Assembly: GCF_029319185.1 (NCBI RefSeq) | Contig: NZ_CP119754.1 | Location: 4,712,001 to 4,776,000, forward strand | Length of the DNA stretch: 64,000 nucleotides | Direction: 5' to 3' | DNA from: Superficieibacter sp. HKU1 | Lineage (GTDB): Bacteria > Pseudomonadota > Gammaproteobacteria > Enterobacterales > Enterobacteriaceae | Part shown: piece by piece, positions 17,604-26,600 of the stretch | Layout: each line of letters begins with the position of its first letter | Position numbering within the stretch: position 1 is the stretch's first letter | The notes under the pieces: generated by a model | What the model saw: the letters and a program-made list of their open reading frames with translations, nothing else | Told to the model about the DNA's origin: nothing | Databases searched by the model: none | Position numbers and translations under genes: made by a program

Positions 17604-18332
17604 ATGACTGCTCGCTATATTCAGATAAAAAACGCGATAAAAAAACAGATCCTGAGCAATACATGGCAGGTCGGCGAGAAAATCCCGTCAGAACGCGAAC
17701 TGGCCGTCACGTATGGTGTTACGCGGGTTACGCTGCAAAAAGCGATGCATATGCTTGAGCAGGAAGGGTTTATCGAGCGCATCCACGGTAAAGGAATGTT
17801 TGTTACCCGCAGTATTGAAGACGATGTTTTCATGCTCAACGACGGTACCAGCGATTCCGTGCAGGGGTTTTCCAGGGAATTTCGTGAGCAGGCGAAAATC
17901 TCCAGCCGTCTGATTTGTCACCAGCTTCTTCCCGCCGACAGAATCATTGCCCGCAATCTTGAGATCAACGAAGGCGAACCGGTGCATTTTATCCGCCGGG
18001 TACGCCTGATTGATGACGAGCCGGTGCTGGTAGAAGACTCATGGATTAATCGCGGCGTTATCCCCGTTATTCCCTCGCGGATCCTCGAGGAAGGTTCGCT
18101 ATACGAATATATTGAGCACACCACCGGCAAGAAAATAAAGTTCTATAGCTCGGTCATTGAGGGCGATTTATTTGGCGAGGAGCTGGCGGCGCTGCTCTCA
18201 ATCCCGCCGGGCCGTCCGATGCTCAAAGTCTCCGGCGTAACCAAACTTGAAGATGGCACGGCGTTTAACTACTCGTTCAGTTATAACCGTGCCGATAAAT
18301 TTAAAATCAAAAATAACTGGGTGGGGAAATAG
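17604..18332 (+). CDS. GntR-family (HutC/UTRA) transcriptional regulator
   Basis: 242 residues. A winged helix at 1-65 (KIPSERELAVTYGVTRVTLQ) is followed by a UTRA effector domain (about 85-235; EPVHFIRRVRLIDDEP). Such regulators usually repress the adjacent sugar operon and release DNA on binding a phosphorylated sugar. It follows the GH4/EIIC pair with its own 160-base upstream gap, so it is the likely local regulator; palindromes in the porin-GH4 gap are candidate sites. It ends 6 bases from the convergent rafB end. No strong Shine-Dalgarno is visible before the ATG. Confidence 0.9.
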   Translation: MTARYIQIKNAIKKQILSNTWQVGEKIPSERELAVTYGVTRVTLQKAMHMLEQEGFIERIHGKGMFVTRSIEDDVFMLNDGTSDSVQGFSREFREQAKISSRLICHQLLPADRIIARNLEINEGEPVHFIRRVRLIDDEPVLVEDSWINRGVIPVIPSRILEEGSLYEYIEHTTGKKIKFYSSVIEGDLFGEELAALLSIPPGRPMLKVSGVTKLEDGTAFNYSFSYNRADKFKIKNNWVGK

Positions 18333-18338
18333 CGGCCA

Positions 18339-19601
18339 TTACTGGGCAACCCGGTTTTTCAGAGGATTAATCAGCGGCGTACCGGATAAGGTAAACGCTG
18401 ACAGCACCGTCATCGCCAGCACAAAGCAGCCGAGGATCAGGTAGGTATCCTGAAAACCAATGCGGTCATACATATTTCCCGCGAAAGCGGAAAGGAAAAT
18501 CGCGGCCAGCTGCTTGGCAAACTGAAATCCAATCAGATAAATCGTCGCAGAAAGGCGCGTGTCGAACACCCCGGTAATATATTTAAATACGCCCACCAGC
18601 AGGAACGGCACTTCCAGCGCATGTAGCATCTTCAGCGCAACGACCTCCATTGCCGTGGCCGCGAATGACGAGCCGACAATACGTACCGTCATAATCAGCC
18701 CGGCAATCAGCAGCGTATTTTTTGCCCCGATACGGTTAATGATCCACGGCGAGCAGAACATGATCGCAGCATTACAAAGTTCTCCGGCGGTGGTGGCAAA
18801 GCCAAAGGCGCGGGTACCCGCTTCAGGAGTAGTGAAAAAGGATTTAAAAAACGTCGCAAACTGCTGGTCGAAAACGTCGTAAATACACGCAACGCCAATA
18901 ACATACAGCACCAGCATCCACATTTTGCGCTGACGGAATAAGTTGAAGACCATTCTGGCGTTGATTTGCGGCTGGTTAGCGCCGAGGGCATCCATAACCT
19001 GCGCGGTCTGATTGTGCCGGGGTTTCGCCACCAGTAATAACACCATCAGCAGAATAGCCGCCGCCGATCCCATCCAGAACACCCATTCCGGGTTAACGCT
19101 GAACAGTATCCCCGCCGTTGAGGCGCACAGCCCCCAGCCCAGGCAGCCAAACATCCGTGCCTTGCCATACTCAAAGTGGCTGTTGCGGCTTATGCGCTCT
19201 ACGTAGGCTTCCATCGCGCCCGATCCCGCCGAGAACACAAAGCCGATATAAACCCCTCCGGCCAGCGCGCCGAGCCAGATATTGGTTTTCAGCAGCGGCG
19301 CGAAGACGTAGAGAAAAAAGGGCGCAAACAGGAAAAGGGCAATCGCGATGACCCACAGCAGGTTCTTTTTCAGTCCCAGCCGGTCGGAAATCACCCCCAG
19401 TACCGGCTGGAAGCTAATCGCAAACAGGGAGACGCAGGAGAACACAATCCCGGTGTCGGTTTTGTTCAGGCCGATAATGTCGGACAGCCAGATCGGCAGA
19501 AAGGGAAAGCAGGTGGCCATAATAAAAAAGTAGAGAAAAACAAATAGCCCAAAAATCCAGAAATTCGGATTGTTTTTGTGGGTACAAATCGTGGTATTCA
19601 T
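18339..19601 (-). CDS. rafB: oligosaccharide:H+ symporter of the LacY/RafB family
   Basis: 420 residues, about 12 membrane segments, length like LacY (417) and RafB (425). The LacY family signature region FGCLGWGLCAS, and SAGSGAMEAYVERISR around helix IV-V, with the essential Glu and Arg, are present. It imports raffinose or melibiose with protons for the adjacent GH36 alpha-galactosidase. RBS GAGGAA 6 bases before ATG 19601; 42 bases after rafA on the same strand. Family is sure; the raffinose preference is inferred from rafA and rafR. Confidence 0.85.
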   Translation of the reverse strand: MNTTICTHKNNPNFWIFGLFVFLYFFIMATCFPFLPIWLSDIIGLNKTDTGIVFSCVSLFAISFQPVLGVISDRLGLKKNLLWVIAIALFLFAPFFLYVFAPLLKTNIWLGALAGGVYIGFVFSAGSGAMEAYVERISRNSHFEYGKARMFGCLGWGLCASTAGILFSVNPEWVFWMGSAAAILLMVLLLVAKPRHNQTAQVMDALGANQPQINARMVFNLFRQRKMWMLVLYVIGVACIYDVFDQQFATFFKSFFTTPEAGTRAFGFATTAGELCNAAIMFCSPWIINRIGAKNTLLIAGLIMTVRIVGSSFAATAMEVVALKMLHALEVPFLLVGVFKYITGVFDTRLSATIYLIGFQFAKQLAAIFLSAFAGNMYDRIGFQDTYLILGCFVLAMTVLSAFTLSGTPLINPLKNRVAQ

Positions 19602-19643
19602 TTTTATTCCTCAGATAAGGGTCGCCTGCGCGACCCCACACCC

Positions 19644-21767
19644 TTACACGCGTTCGAAGCCAATCAGGATGGCACTTTCGGGATCCAGAATCGGTAACGA
19701 CAGCCCTGCCTGCATCAACCATTCACCGCTGACGGTTTGCGGCGTCAGCATCCACGCCGGCAGCTTACGCATGGTGTGCCCGCCTTCACCGGTGATGCTG
19801 ATATCCGGATGATCGAGCAGCGTAATGCGGTACTGTGCACTGGCGTCCAGCCCCGCCATCCGCAGCGGTGACATCAGGGTGTAGTCCGGCATCGCCAGTT
19901 GACTCACCAGCAGCAGCGCCTGACGCCGATCCTGCGCGACTATCGCCTGCGCCATGGTGGTGGTATCCGGCATATCAAGCCGCCACTGAGTCCCGCTATG
20001 GATAAGGCCGCGCCACTGTTTATAAAGCGCGGCATAATGCCGGTAGCCTTCGCGCTCCTGCGCATCAGCGCTGACCGGATCCAGCTCCAGACCCATGTGC
20101 CCAAACAGCGCGGTCAGGCCGCGAAACGCAGTGCTGTGCTGGCGGAAAGTGGCATGACAGTGGCGGTTGCCAATATGCGCGCCCATGACCTCCGGCGGAA
20201 AGAAGTAGCTCATGCCGCGTTGAATGGTATTACGCTCCAGCGCATCGTTATTGTCCGAGGGCCAGAAGCGATGGCAGCGGGTCAGCACCTCATAGTCGAT
20301 ACGGCCCCCGCCGGAGGAGCAGGATTCAAATTCAATATGCGGGAAGCGGGCACGCAGAGTATCGAGCAGACGATAATACTGGCGGGTTTGCGCATCGGCC
20401 GCCGCTTTGCCTTCATGCGCAGGCTGAACGATTTCCCGGTTCATATCCCACTTCACGTAGTCAATTTCGTGCTCGCCGAACAGCCAGCTCATGCGCTCAA
20501 GCAGGTAAGCAAATACCTGGGGAATATTCAGATTCAGCACCAGTTGATGACGGCCCGGTAGCTGAGGATACCCCGGCATCGCCAGCACCCAGTCCGGATG
20601 CGCACGGTACAAATCTGAGTCCGGGTTAACCATTTCTGGTTCGACCCAGATGCCAAATTCCATGCCCTGCGCCTTAACGTGGTCGATAACGGGTTTCAGC
20701 CCCTGCGGGTATTTTTGCTCATCCAGATACCAGTCGCCTAACGCCGCGTAATCATCATTACGCCCCCGGAACCAGCCATCATCAATGATGAAACGTTCCA
20801 CGCCCAGCGCTGCGGCCTCGTCCGCCATCTTCATGATGTACGCCGGATCGTGGTTGAAATAGATACCCTCCCAGGTATTGAGATGCACCGGGCGCGGCTT
20901 GTTATCCGGGAAGTGAATGAGGTTCTCGCGCAGATAGCGGTGGAACTGTTGACTCATGCCGTTAAGACCCTGCGCGGAATAGCTGGCATACAGCCGTGGC
21001 GTCCACAGCGTTTCCCCCTCTTCCAGCGCCATTTCGCCCGGCAGGTACAGCGCTTCGGCCTGAATATAACGGCGGCCGTCAGTTTTTACCTCTGCCCGCA
21101 GGCGGTGGTTGCCGCTCCAGCCGAGATGAACGCCCCAGACGTCGCCGTGCATTTCACTGAAGGCGGGCGTGCCGGTCATCAGCGCCGGGAAATGTTCATG
21201 CGAACTGCGTCCGCGGCGGCTTTCCAGCACGACGCTGTCATGTTCAAGGGTCAGGCGATGCGGCTGAAATTCGCGGATCCAGCGACCGTGAAAGGCCATC
21301 ACGTCGCGGGCGCGCCCGGCGACCGGCAGCGTGACTGCCAGCCTGTCCACCTGCCACGCTTGCGTCCGCAGGTTAGTCACCCCGTGACGCACCGTCAGGA
21401 CCCCACTGGCATCAAGATTAATTTCACTGACCAGACGCAGCCCCGCCAGCACATCCTCGGCGAAGATCGTCAGCGCCTGCCCCTGCCGCTCCACGTTCAC
21501 CGTTTTAAACATCGGCGAGCCATCCAGCCCCTGGCGATGGCCTTCGATACCCGGCGTGCCGAACAGACCGTGCCCCGGCTCAGCCATCAGGGTTAACGGA
21601 ATATCCACGTCCAGCCTGCCGTTCGCTACCGGACGAAACAGACTGGCGGCATCCTGCGGCGAAAAGTGGTTAATATGCGCACCCCAGTAAAGAATTTCGG
21701 CGAACGGGTGGGTTTTTATCACTACATCTACGGTGGCGCTTTCAAGGCGTAAAATAGAATCTTGCAT
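19644..21767 (-). CDS. rafA: GH36 alpha-galactosidase (RafA-type)
   Basis: 707 residues, the length of plasmid-borne RafA (708). The catalytic motif YVKWDMNRE carries the nucleophile Asp, and CSSGGGRID and SDNNDA (acid/base Asp) follow as in GH36. FIIDDGWFRGRNDD is also conserved. It hydrolyses raffinose/melibiose to galactose and sucrose/glucose in the cytoplasm; no signal peptide. RBS AGGAGA 8 bases upstream. It lies between rafR and rafB, behind two LacI-type operators. Confidence 0.94.
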   Translation of the reverse strand: MQDSILRLESATVDVVIKTHPFAEILYWGAHINHFSPQDAASLFRPVANGRLDVDIPLTLMAEPGHGLFGTPGIEGHRQGLDGSPMFKTVNVERQGQALTIFAEDVLAGLRLVSEINLDASGVLTVRHGVTNLRTQAWQVDRLAVTLPVAGRARDVMAFHGRWIREFQPHRLTLEHDSVVLESRRGRSSHEHFPALMTGTPAFSEMHGDVWGVHLGWSGNHRLRAEVKTDGRRYIQAEALYLPGEMALEEGETLWTPRLYASYSAQGLNGMSQQFHRYLRENLIHFPDNKPRPVHLNTWEGIYFNHDPAYIMKMADEAAALGVERFIIDDGWFRGRNDDYAALGDWYLDEQKYPQGLKPVIDHVKAQGMEFGIWVEPEMVNPDSDLYRAHPDWVLAMPGYPQLPGRHQLVLNLNIPQVFAYLLERMSWLFGEHEIDYVKWDMNREIVQPAHEGKAAADAQTRQYYRLLDTLRARFPHIEFESCSSGGGRIDYEVLTRCHRFWPSDNNDALERNTIQRGMSYFFPPEVMGAHIGNRHCHATFRQHSTAFRGLTALFGHMGLELDPVSADAQEREGYRHYAALYKQWRGLIHSGTQWRLDMPDTTTMAQAIVAQDRRQALLLVSQLAMPDYTLMSPLRMAGLDASAQYRITLLDHPDISITGEGGHTMRKLPAWMLTPQTVSGEWLMQAGLSLPILDPESAILIGFERV

Positions 21768-21803
21768 CAGACATCTCCTGTCGTCGGGATGTCTTACTGT
21801 TGA

Positions 21804-21841
21804 TCCGAAACGTTTCGGACAACAACCAAAACGTTTCGGAT
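21804..21841. promoter_or_regulatory. tandem RafR operators before rafA
   Basis: A perfect 16-base palindrome TCCGAAACGTTTCGGA (21804-21819) and a near-copy CCAAAACGTTTCGGAT (21826-21841) have centres 21 bases apart, i.e. two helical turns. The AAACGTTT core is typical of LacI-family operators. The adjacent rafR encodes the obvious ligand. Confidence 0.88.
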
Positions 21842-21880
21842 CTGTGATCGGGATATAATTTTACGCGTACAGAGGAAAGA

Positions 21881-22876
21881 TCAGGCGGTAACGCCAGGGG
21901 TAAATTCTGGCTGCCAGAGTACCTGAAGGCGGGAGGCGTCTTCTCCGGCAATAAGCTGGCGGACCATGGCCGCAATCTGCTTGCCCACGCCCTGGCGCGT
22001 CGACTGGATCACCGCGGCGACGTCGGTTTCCACGATGCTGTCCTGTGGCAGGCCATCATAGACGATAAGCGCCACGCGGTTGTCACCCTCCAGCCTTCCC
22101 ATAGCTGACAGCGCCATGGCGGCACCATCGCCGTGCGTGTTGCAATCAGTGACGATGGCGGTAGGCGGTTCGGGCAGTGCGAGCAGTGCCTGCGTCTCGT
22201 TATAGCCCGCGCGGCGGGAAGGAGGCACAACGCGCAGCCATGCCTCAGAAAGGCCCGCTTCGCGCAATGCGTCCAGGTATCCGTTGCGCCGCTGGGTAAT
22301 AAAAGCCTGATTGTTATTCTCGCTCAGCAGCGCAATGCGCTGATGGCCCTGCGCAATCAGGTGGCGCGTAGCCTGATACGTTCCGGCGTAGTTATCGAAG
22401 TCAAACCAGGCGTAGGGCCGGGGAAGCTGGCTGCGGCCCAGGGCGAGAAACGGGAATCCGGCACGCTGTAATTGTTCAAGCCGTGGATCGTGGTCAAGCG
22501 TATGCGCGACGATCAACGTGTCCACGCGCCGACTCTGCACCATCCGCATGAAGCCGTGCTTATCGGCCTCATCGTCATCGGCCATCAGCAGCAGGTCGAT
22601 TTCATAACGTGCCAGCTCGTGACTGATTTCGCCAACCATCTCCATAAAAACGCTGTTACTCAGCGGCGCGGGACGAACGGGAAACACCAGCCCTACCGCG
22701 TCAATCTTGCCCATCTTCAGACGACGGGCAAACGTGTTCGGTCGATAACCACGCCGCTGCGCTTCTGCTTCAACGCGGGCACGCGTCTCCTGTGAAACGT
22801 CGTCATATCCGTTCAGCGCGCGACTGACGGTGGTAACGGAGAGCTTTAATTCTTTCGCAATAGCTTTCAGTGACAT
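21881..22876 (-). CDS. rafR: LacI-family repressor (RafR-type)
   Basis: 331 residues from ATG 22876 (MSLKAIAKELKLSVTTVSRALN); a GTG four codons upstream is possible. The helix-turn-helix is at 3-22, the hinge near 50-60, and a periplasmic-binding-type effector domain follows. It lies upstream of rafA on the same strand, separated by 113 bases that hold two matching palindromes, so it should repress rafAB and respond to an alpha-galactoside. Confidence 0.9.
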   Translation of the reverse strand: MSLKAIAKELKLSVTTVSRALNGYDDVSQETRARVEAEAQRRGYRPNTFARRLKMGKIDAVGLVFPVRPAPLSNSVFMEMVGEISHELARYEIDLLLMADDDEADKHGFMRMVQSRRVDTLIVAHTLDHDPRLEQLQRAGFPFLALGRSQLPRPYAWFDFDNYAGTYQATRHLIAQGHQRIALLSENNNQAFITQRRNGYLDALREAGLSEAWLRVVPPSRRAGYNETQALLALPEPPTAIVTDCNTHGDGAAMALSAMGRLEGDNRVALIVYDGLPQDSIVETDVAAVIQSTRQGVGKQIAAMVRQLIAGEDASRLQVLWQPEFTPGVTA

Positions 22877-22927
22877 AGATACCTGCACAGGCTGATTGAC
22901 TTGATGATTTCCCGCCGGGACTCACCG

Positions 22928-23476
22928 TCAGTTTTGTTCGGCCACCAGAATAGCCTGCGTGTCCGGCTCCAGCGCTTTAAATACGTGTGGCTGGTCACCC
23001 GGATAGCAGATGTAATCGCCTTCGTTTAACTCTTCCGGGGCTTCGGTTAAGCCAACCAGCGCGCGTCCCTGGGTGACGATAATATGCTCAACCGAGCCGG
23101 AAGGATGCGGATGAGAAATACGATCGGCACCGGGCTGGGTCAGCAACAGATAGATATCACGACGCGCGCCCGGCGGGCAGGTTGCCAGCAACACCGCCTG
23201 ATAATGCGCCTGCTCCGCCACCACTTTGGTGCCCTCGCCTCGCCGGATAACCTGCGTTTTATGCGGCTGCGGTTCAAGCAGGCGGGCAAAAGGAATATCC
23301 AGCGCCACACACAGTGACCAGAGCGTTTCCAGGCTCGGATTACCGTTACCCGATTCCAGTTGTGACAGCGTTGATTTGGCGATCCCGGCACGACGCGCGA
23401 TTTCCGCCAGCGATAGTCCGGTTCTCAGGCGCTCACGGACCAGGCTTTTGGCAATGGTGCTGATTGGCTGCGTCAT
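22928..23476 (-). CDS. Xre-family regulator with C-terminal cupin domain, divergent from azlCD
   Basis: 182 residues. Helix-turn-helix at about 20-40 (SLAEIARRAGIAKSTLSQLE) and a cupin_2 sensor at about 105-175 (HPHPSGSVEHIIVTQGRA). The RBS is GGAGCGG before ATG. This regulator type is often found facing AzlC-like branched-chain amino-acid exporters. The palindrome at 23501-23517 in the shared 103-base gap is a probable operator. Confidence 0.92.
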   Translation of the reverse strand: MTQPISTIAKSLVRERLRTGLSLAEIARRAGIAKSTLSQLESGNGNPSLETLWSLCVALDIPFARLLEPQPHKTQVIRRGEGTKVVAEQAHYQAVLLATCPPGARRDIYLLLTQPGADRISHPHPSGSVEHIIVTQGRALVGLTEAPEELNEGDYICYPGDQPHVFKALEPDTQAILVAEQN

Positions 23477-23500
23477 AATACCGCTCCACTGTTTTATTTA

Positions 23501-23517
23501 TCGAACGAAACGTTCGA
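23501..23517. promoter_or_regulatory. operator palindrome between the Xre-cupin gene and azlC
   Basis: TCGAACG-AAA-CGTTCGA, perfect 7-base arms around 3 bases, 24 bases before the regulator's ATG; likely bound by that regulator to control both divergent units. Confidence 0.7.
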
Positions 23518-23579
23518 CTTGAAAAACGACATTGATGTGTTCATTATAATGGATACCTGTTCGTTATGGCGATAATAGT

Positions 23580-24242
23580 ATGTCTCTCTCGTTCTTCTCC
23601 AGCCTGAAAAGCGACACCATAAAAGCCATTTTTCTGGTTTGTCTGGCTGTCGGCGTGGTCGGTGCCTCCTACGGTTCACTGGCAATGGCCTACGGCTTCC
23701 CGCTGTGGCTACCGCTGCTGCTTTCTGTCGTCGTGCTGGCCGGGGCCTCGGAATTTATGTTTATCGGCATTATTGCCAGCGGCGGTAATCCGCTGGCGGC
23801 AGCGGTGGCGGGGCTACTGGTGAATGCCCGACATTTTCCGTTCGGCGTTACCGTGCGCGATCTGGTCGGCAAAGGCGTGGTAAGCCTGATTGGTTGCCAC
23901 ATTATGAATGACGAGAGCGTGGTCTTCGGCCTGTCGCAATCCACGCCAGAACAGCGTAAAGCGGCATTCTGGCTGTGCGGCACTGGCGTCGCGCTGTTCT
24001 GGCCGGTCGGCACGCTGCTGGGCGCGGCGGTGGGTAAACTCCTGCCCGCGCCGGAAACCATCGGCCTGGACGCGGTATTTCCCGCCATTCTGCTGGCGCT
24101 GGTTCTGCCGGCGCTGAAGAAAAAAACCACCCTGATCCGTGCCACCAGCGGAGCGGCGATTTCCCTTGCCGCCGTACCCTTTGCCCCGGTGGGCCTGCCG
24201 GTGCTGCTCTCCCTGCTGGGCTTAGCGACGAGGAAAAAATGA
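23580..24242 (+). CDS. azlC: AzlC-family branched-chain amino-acid exporter, large subunit
   Basis: 220 residues, about five to six membrane segments. The block LLVNARHFPFGV is the AzlC/YgaZ family mark. With the small AzlD/YgaH subunit it exports hydrophobic amino acids such as valine. No clear Shine-Dalgarno precedes ATG 23580, but no better start is seen. It overlaps azlD by 4 bases and is divergent from the Xre-cupin regulator. Confidence 0.9.
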   Translation: MSLSFFSSLKSDTIKAIFLVCLAVGVVGASYGSLAMAYGFPLWLPLLLSVVVLAGASEFMFIGIIASGGNPLAAAVAGLLVNARHFPFGVTVRDLVGKGVVSLIGCHIMNDESVVFGLSQSTPEQRKAAFWLCGTGVALFWPVGTLLGAAVGKLLPAPETIGLDAVFPAILLALVLPALKKKTTLIRATSGAAISLAAVPFAPVGLPVLLSLLGLATRKK

Positions 24243-24565
24243 TGGCTGACTACACGCTAATCCTTACCGGTGTGGCAATCCTGTCGATTGGCACGTACCT
24301 GATGCGGCTGGGCGGGGCAAAACTGGGAAACCGGCTGACGCTCTCCGAACGCTCGCAGGCGCTGCTCTCTGATGCGGCCACGACGCTGCTCTTCTCCGTC
24401 GCCCTGGCGACCGCCCTGTATGAAGGCGGTCATTTCGCCGGGATGGCACGGGTGCTGGGCGTGGCGTTCGCGGTATTCCTCGCCTGGCGCAAAATGCCGC
24501 TGATTGTGGTGATTGTCGCGGCGGCAGTGGCTACCGCGCTGCTGCGACTGGCGGGAATGCCGTAG
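24239..24565 (+). CDS. azlD: AzlD-family small subunit of the amino-acid exporter
   Basis: 108 residues, four hydrophobic stretches; LSIGTYLMRLGG and ALLSDAATTLLFSVAL are characteristic of AzlD/YgaH. Start at ATG 24239 or the adjacent ATG 24242; GAGGAA lies just upstream. Translation is coupled to azlC by an ATGA overlap. A hairpin terminator follows 40 bases later. Confidence 0.9.
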   Translation: MMADYTLILTGVAILSIGTYLMRLGGAKLGNRLTLSERSQALLSDAATTLLFSVALATALYEGGHFAGMARVLGVAFAVFLAWRKMPLIVVIVAAAVATALLRLAGMP

Positions 24566-24604
24566 TAAAATGTGTTCTCCTCCACAAATTTAGCACGCCA
24601 CTCT

Positions 24605-24628
24605 GCCGGGTATTGTCACCCGGCTTTG
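24605..24628 (+). terminator. terminator hairpin after azlCD
   Basis: Stem GCCGGGT / ACCCGGC with a 6-base loop, followed by TTTG; the short T run makes it moderate. Confidence 0.6.
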
Positions 24629-24700
24629 ACATATTGCCCCTCATCTCCACGCCGCTATCTCATTAGAATCAAATAATGATTTGTGCAACGGAGTTCGTTC

Positions 24701-25147
24701 ATGGCAACGCTTACCCTTAGCTGTATTGACCTTAATATTCCCGGAAACAGTGCTTATTCCATTCTCAAACAACTGACGGAAATGGCCTGGCAGAACGGCT
24801 ACATCACCGATCGCGGCGCGTTTCTGCAAACGCTGCTGCTGCGTGAAAAACTCCACTCCACCGGTTTTGGCTCAGGCGTTGCCGTCCCGCACGGCAAAAA
24901 TGCCTGCGTCAAACAGCCGTTTGTGTTGTTCGCCCGAAGCAATCAGGGCGTGGCGTGGAAGGCCAGCGATGACGAGGCGGTGACCTGCTGGATTTGCCTC
25001 GGCGTTCCGCAGGAAGGCGAGGAAGATCAAGTCAAAATGATCGGCACCCTGTGCCGCAAAATTATTCATGCCGATTTTATCGACCAGCTCAAGCAGGGCG
25101 ATGCATCGCAGCTCCTCTCTCTGTTAACCCACACCTTAAGCCAATAA
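24701..25147 (+). CDS. frvA: PTS fructose/mannitol-family EIIA (FrvA)
   Basis: 148 residues from ATG 24701, with GGAG 8 bases upstream; six in-frame codons further up lack a site. GFGSGVAVPHGKN carries the phosphorylatable His of the fructose/mannitol EIIA fold. Length and place (first of frvABXR) agree with E. coli FrvA. It passes phosphate to the EIIB domain of FrvB. 10 bases separate it from frvB. Confidence 0.93.
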   Translation: MATLTLSCIDLNIPGNSAYSILKQLTEMAWQNGYITDRGAFLQTLLLREKLHSTGFGSGVAVPHGKNACVKQPFVLFARSNQGVAWKASDDEAVTCWICLGVPQEGEEDQVKMIGTLCRKIIHADFIDQLKQGDASQLLSLLTHTLSQ

Positions 25148-25157
25148 GGAGAACCGG

Positions 25158-26600
25158 ATGGGATCCTTACAGTTAGTTGCCATCACCAATTGTCCGGCAG
25201 GCATCGCGCATACCTATATGGTGGCGGAAGCGCTGGAGCAAAAAGCCCGCGCCCTCGGCCATACCATCAAAGTGGAAACGCAGGGGTCGAGCGGCGTGGA
25301 AAATCGCCTGACCAGCACTGAGATCGCCGCAGCGGATTACGTTATTCTGGCAACCGGACGCGGATTGAGCGGAGAAGATCGCGCGCGTTTCGCCGGTAAA
25401 AAAGTCTATGAAATTCCTATTTCTCAGGCGCTGAAAAACATCGACCAGATTTTTACCCAGTTGCCGACGCATTCCCAGCTTTTTGCAGCCGAGAGCGGGG
25501 TTAAGCTGGGAAATCAGGAAGTGCAACAGGGCAGCGTGATGAGTCACCTGATGGCGGGGGTTTCTGCTGCGCTGCCGTTTGTGATCGGCGGCGGTATCCT
25601 GGTGGCGATTGCTAATATGCTGGTGCAGTTCGGATTGCCTTATACCGATATGGCAAAAGGTACGCCGTCATTTACCTGGATAGTGGAGTCCATCGGTTAT
25701 CTCGGCTTTACGTTTATGATCCCGATTATGGGCGCGTATATCGCCTCCTCCATCGCTGATAAACCTGCGTTTGCGCCTGCGTTTCTGGTCTGTTATCTGG
25801 CAAACGATAAAGCGATGCTCGGCACTCAGTCCGGCGCGGGTTTCCTTGGCGCGGTAGTCCTGGGGCTGGCAGTTGGCTACTTCGTGCTCTATTTCCGCAA
25901 AGTCCGTCTCGGCAAGGCCCTGCAACCACTACTGGGGTCCATGCTGATCCCATTTGTCACTCTGTTGCTGTTCGGGGTGCTGACCTATTACGTGGTCGGT
26001 CCGGTCATGTCCGATATCATGGGCGCGTTGCTGCATTTCCTGAATACCATTCCGCCGTCAATGAAGCTCGGCGCGGCGTTTCTGGTTGGTGCGATGCTGG
26101 CATTTGATATGGGCGGCCCCATTAACAAAACGGCGTGGTTCTTCTGCTTTTCGCTGCTGGAGAAACATATTTACGACTGGTATGGCATCGTCGGCGTTGT
26201 CACGCTCTTGCCTCCCGTTGCCGCAGGTATTGCTACCTACATTGCCCCCAAACTGTTTACGGCGCAGGAAAAAGGCGCAGCCAGTAGCGCCATTATTGTC
26301 GGCGCCACCGTCGCCACTGAACCCGCCATTCCTTATGCACTGGCCGCACCGCTGCCGATGATCACCGCCAACACCCTCTCTGGCGGTATTACCGGTATGC
26401 TGGTTATCGCTTTTGGTATCAAACGCCTGGCGCCAGGATTGGGTATATTCGATCCGCTGATTGGCCTGATGTCGCCAGCCGGGTCGTTTTATCTGGTGCT
26501 GGCCATCGGTCTGGCGCTGAATATTTCTCTTATCATCCTACTTAAAGGGTTGTGGCTGAAACGTAAGGCCGCGCAACAGGAGGTTGCCCGTGAACACTGA
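25158..26600 (+). CDS. frvB: PTS fructose-like EIIBC (FrvB)
   Basis: 480 residues. EIIB at 1-105 with the phosphocysteine Cys12 in NCPAGIAHTYM, then EIIC from about 125 with eight or more membrane segments and the family block MLAFDMGGPINKTAWF. AAGGAG lies 6 bases upstream. The natural sugar of the Frv system is not known. The last codons overlap frvX. Confidence 0.94.
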   Translation: MGSLQLVAITNCPAGIAHTYMVAEALEQKARALGHTIKVETQGSSGVENRLTSTEIAAADYVILATGRGLSGEDRARFAGKKVYEIPISQALKNIDQIFTQLPTHSQLFAAESGVKLGNQEVQQGSVMSHLMAGVSAALPFVIGGGILVAIANMLVQFGLPYTDMAKGTPSFTWIVESIGYLGFTFMIPIMGAYIASSIADKPAFAPAFLVCYLANDKAMLGTQSGAGFLGAVVLGLAVGYFVLYFRKVRLGKALQPLLGSMLIPFVTLLLFGVLTYYVVGPVMSDIMGALLHFLNTIPPSMKLGAAFLVGAMLAFDMGGPINKTAWFFCFSLLEKHIYDWYGIVGVVTLLPPVAAGIATYIAPKLFTAQEKGAASSAIIVGATVATEPAIPYALAAPLPMITANTLSGGITGMLVIAFGIKRLAPGLGIFDPLIGLMSPAGSFYLVLAIGLALNISLIILLKGLWLKRKAAQQEVAREH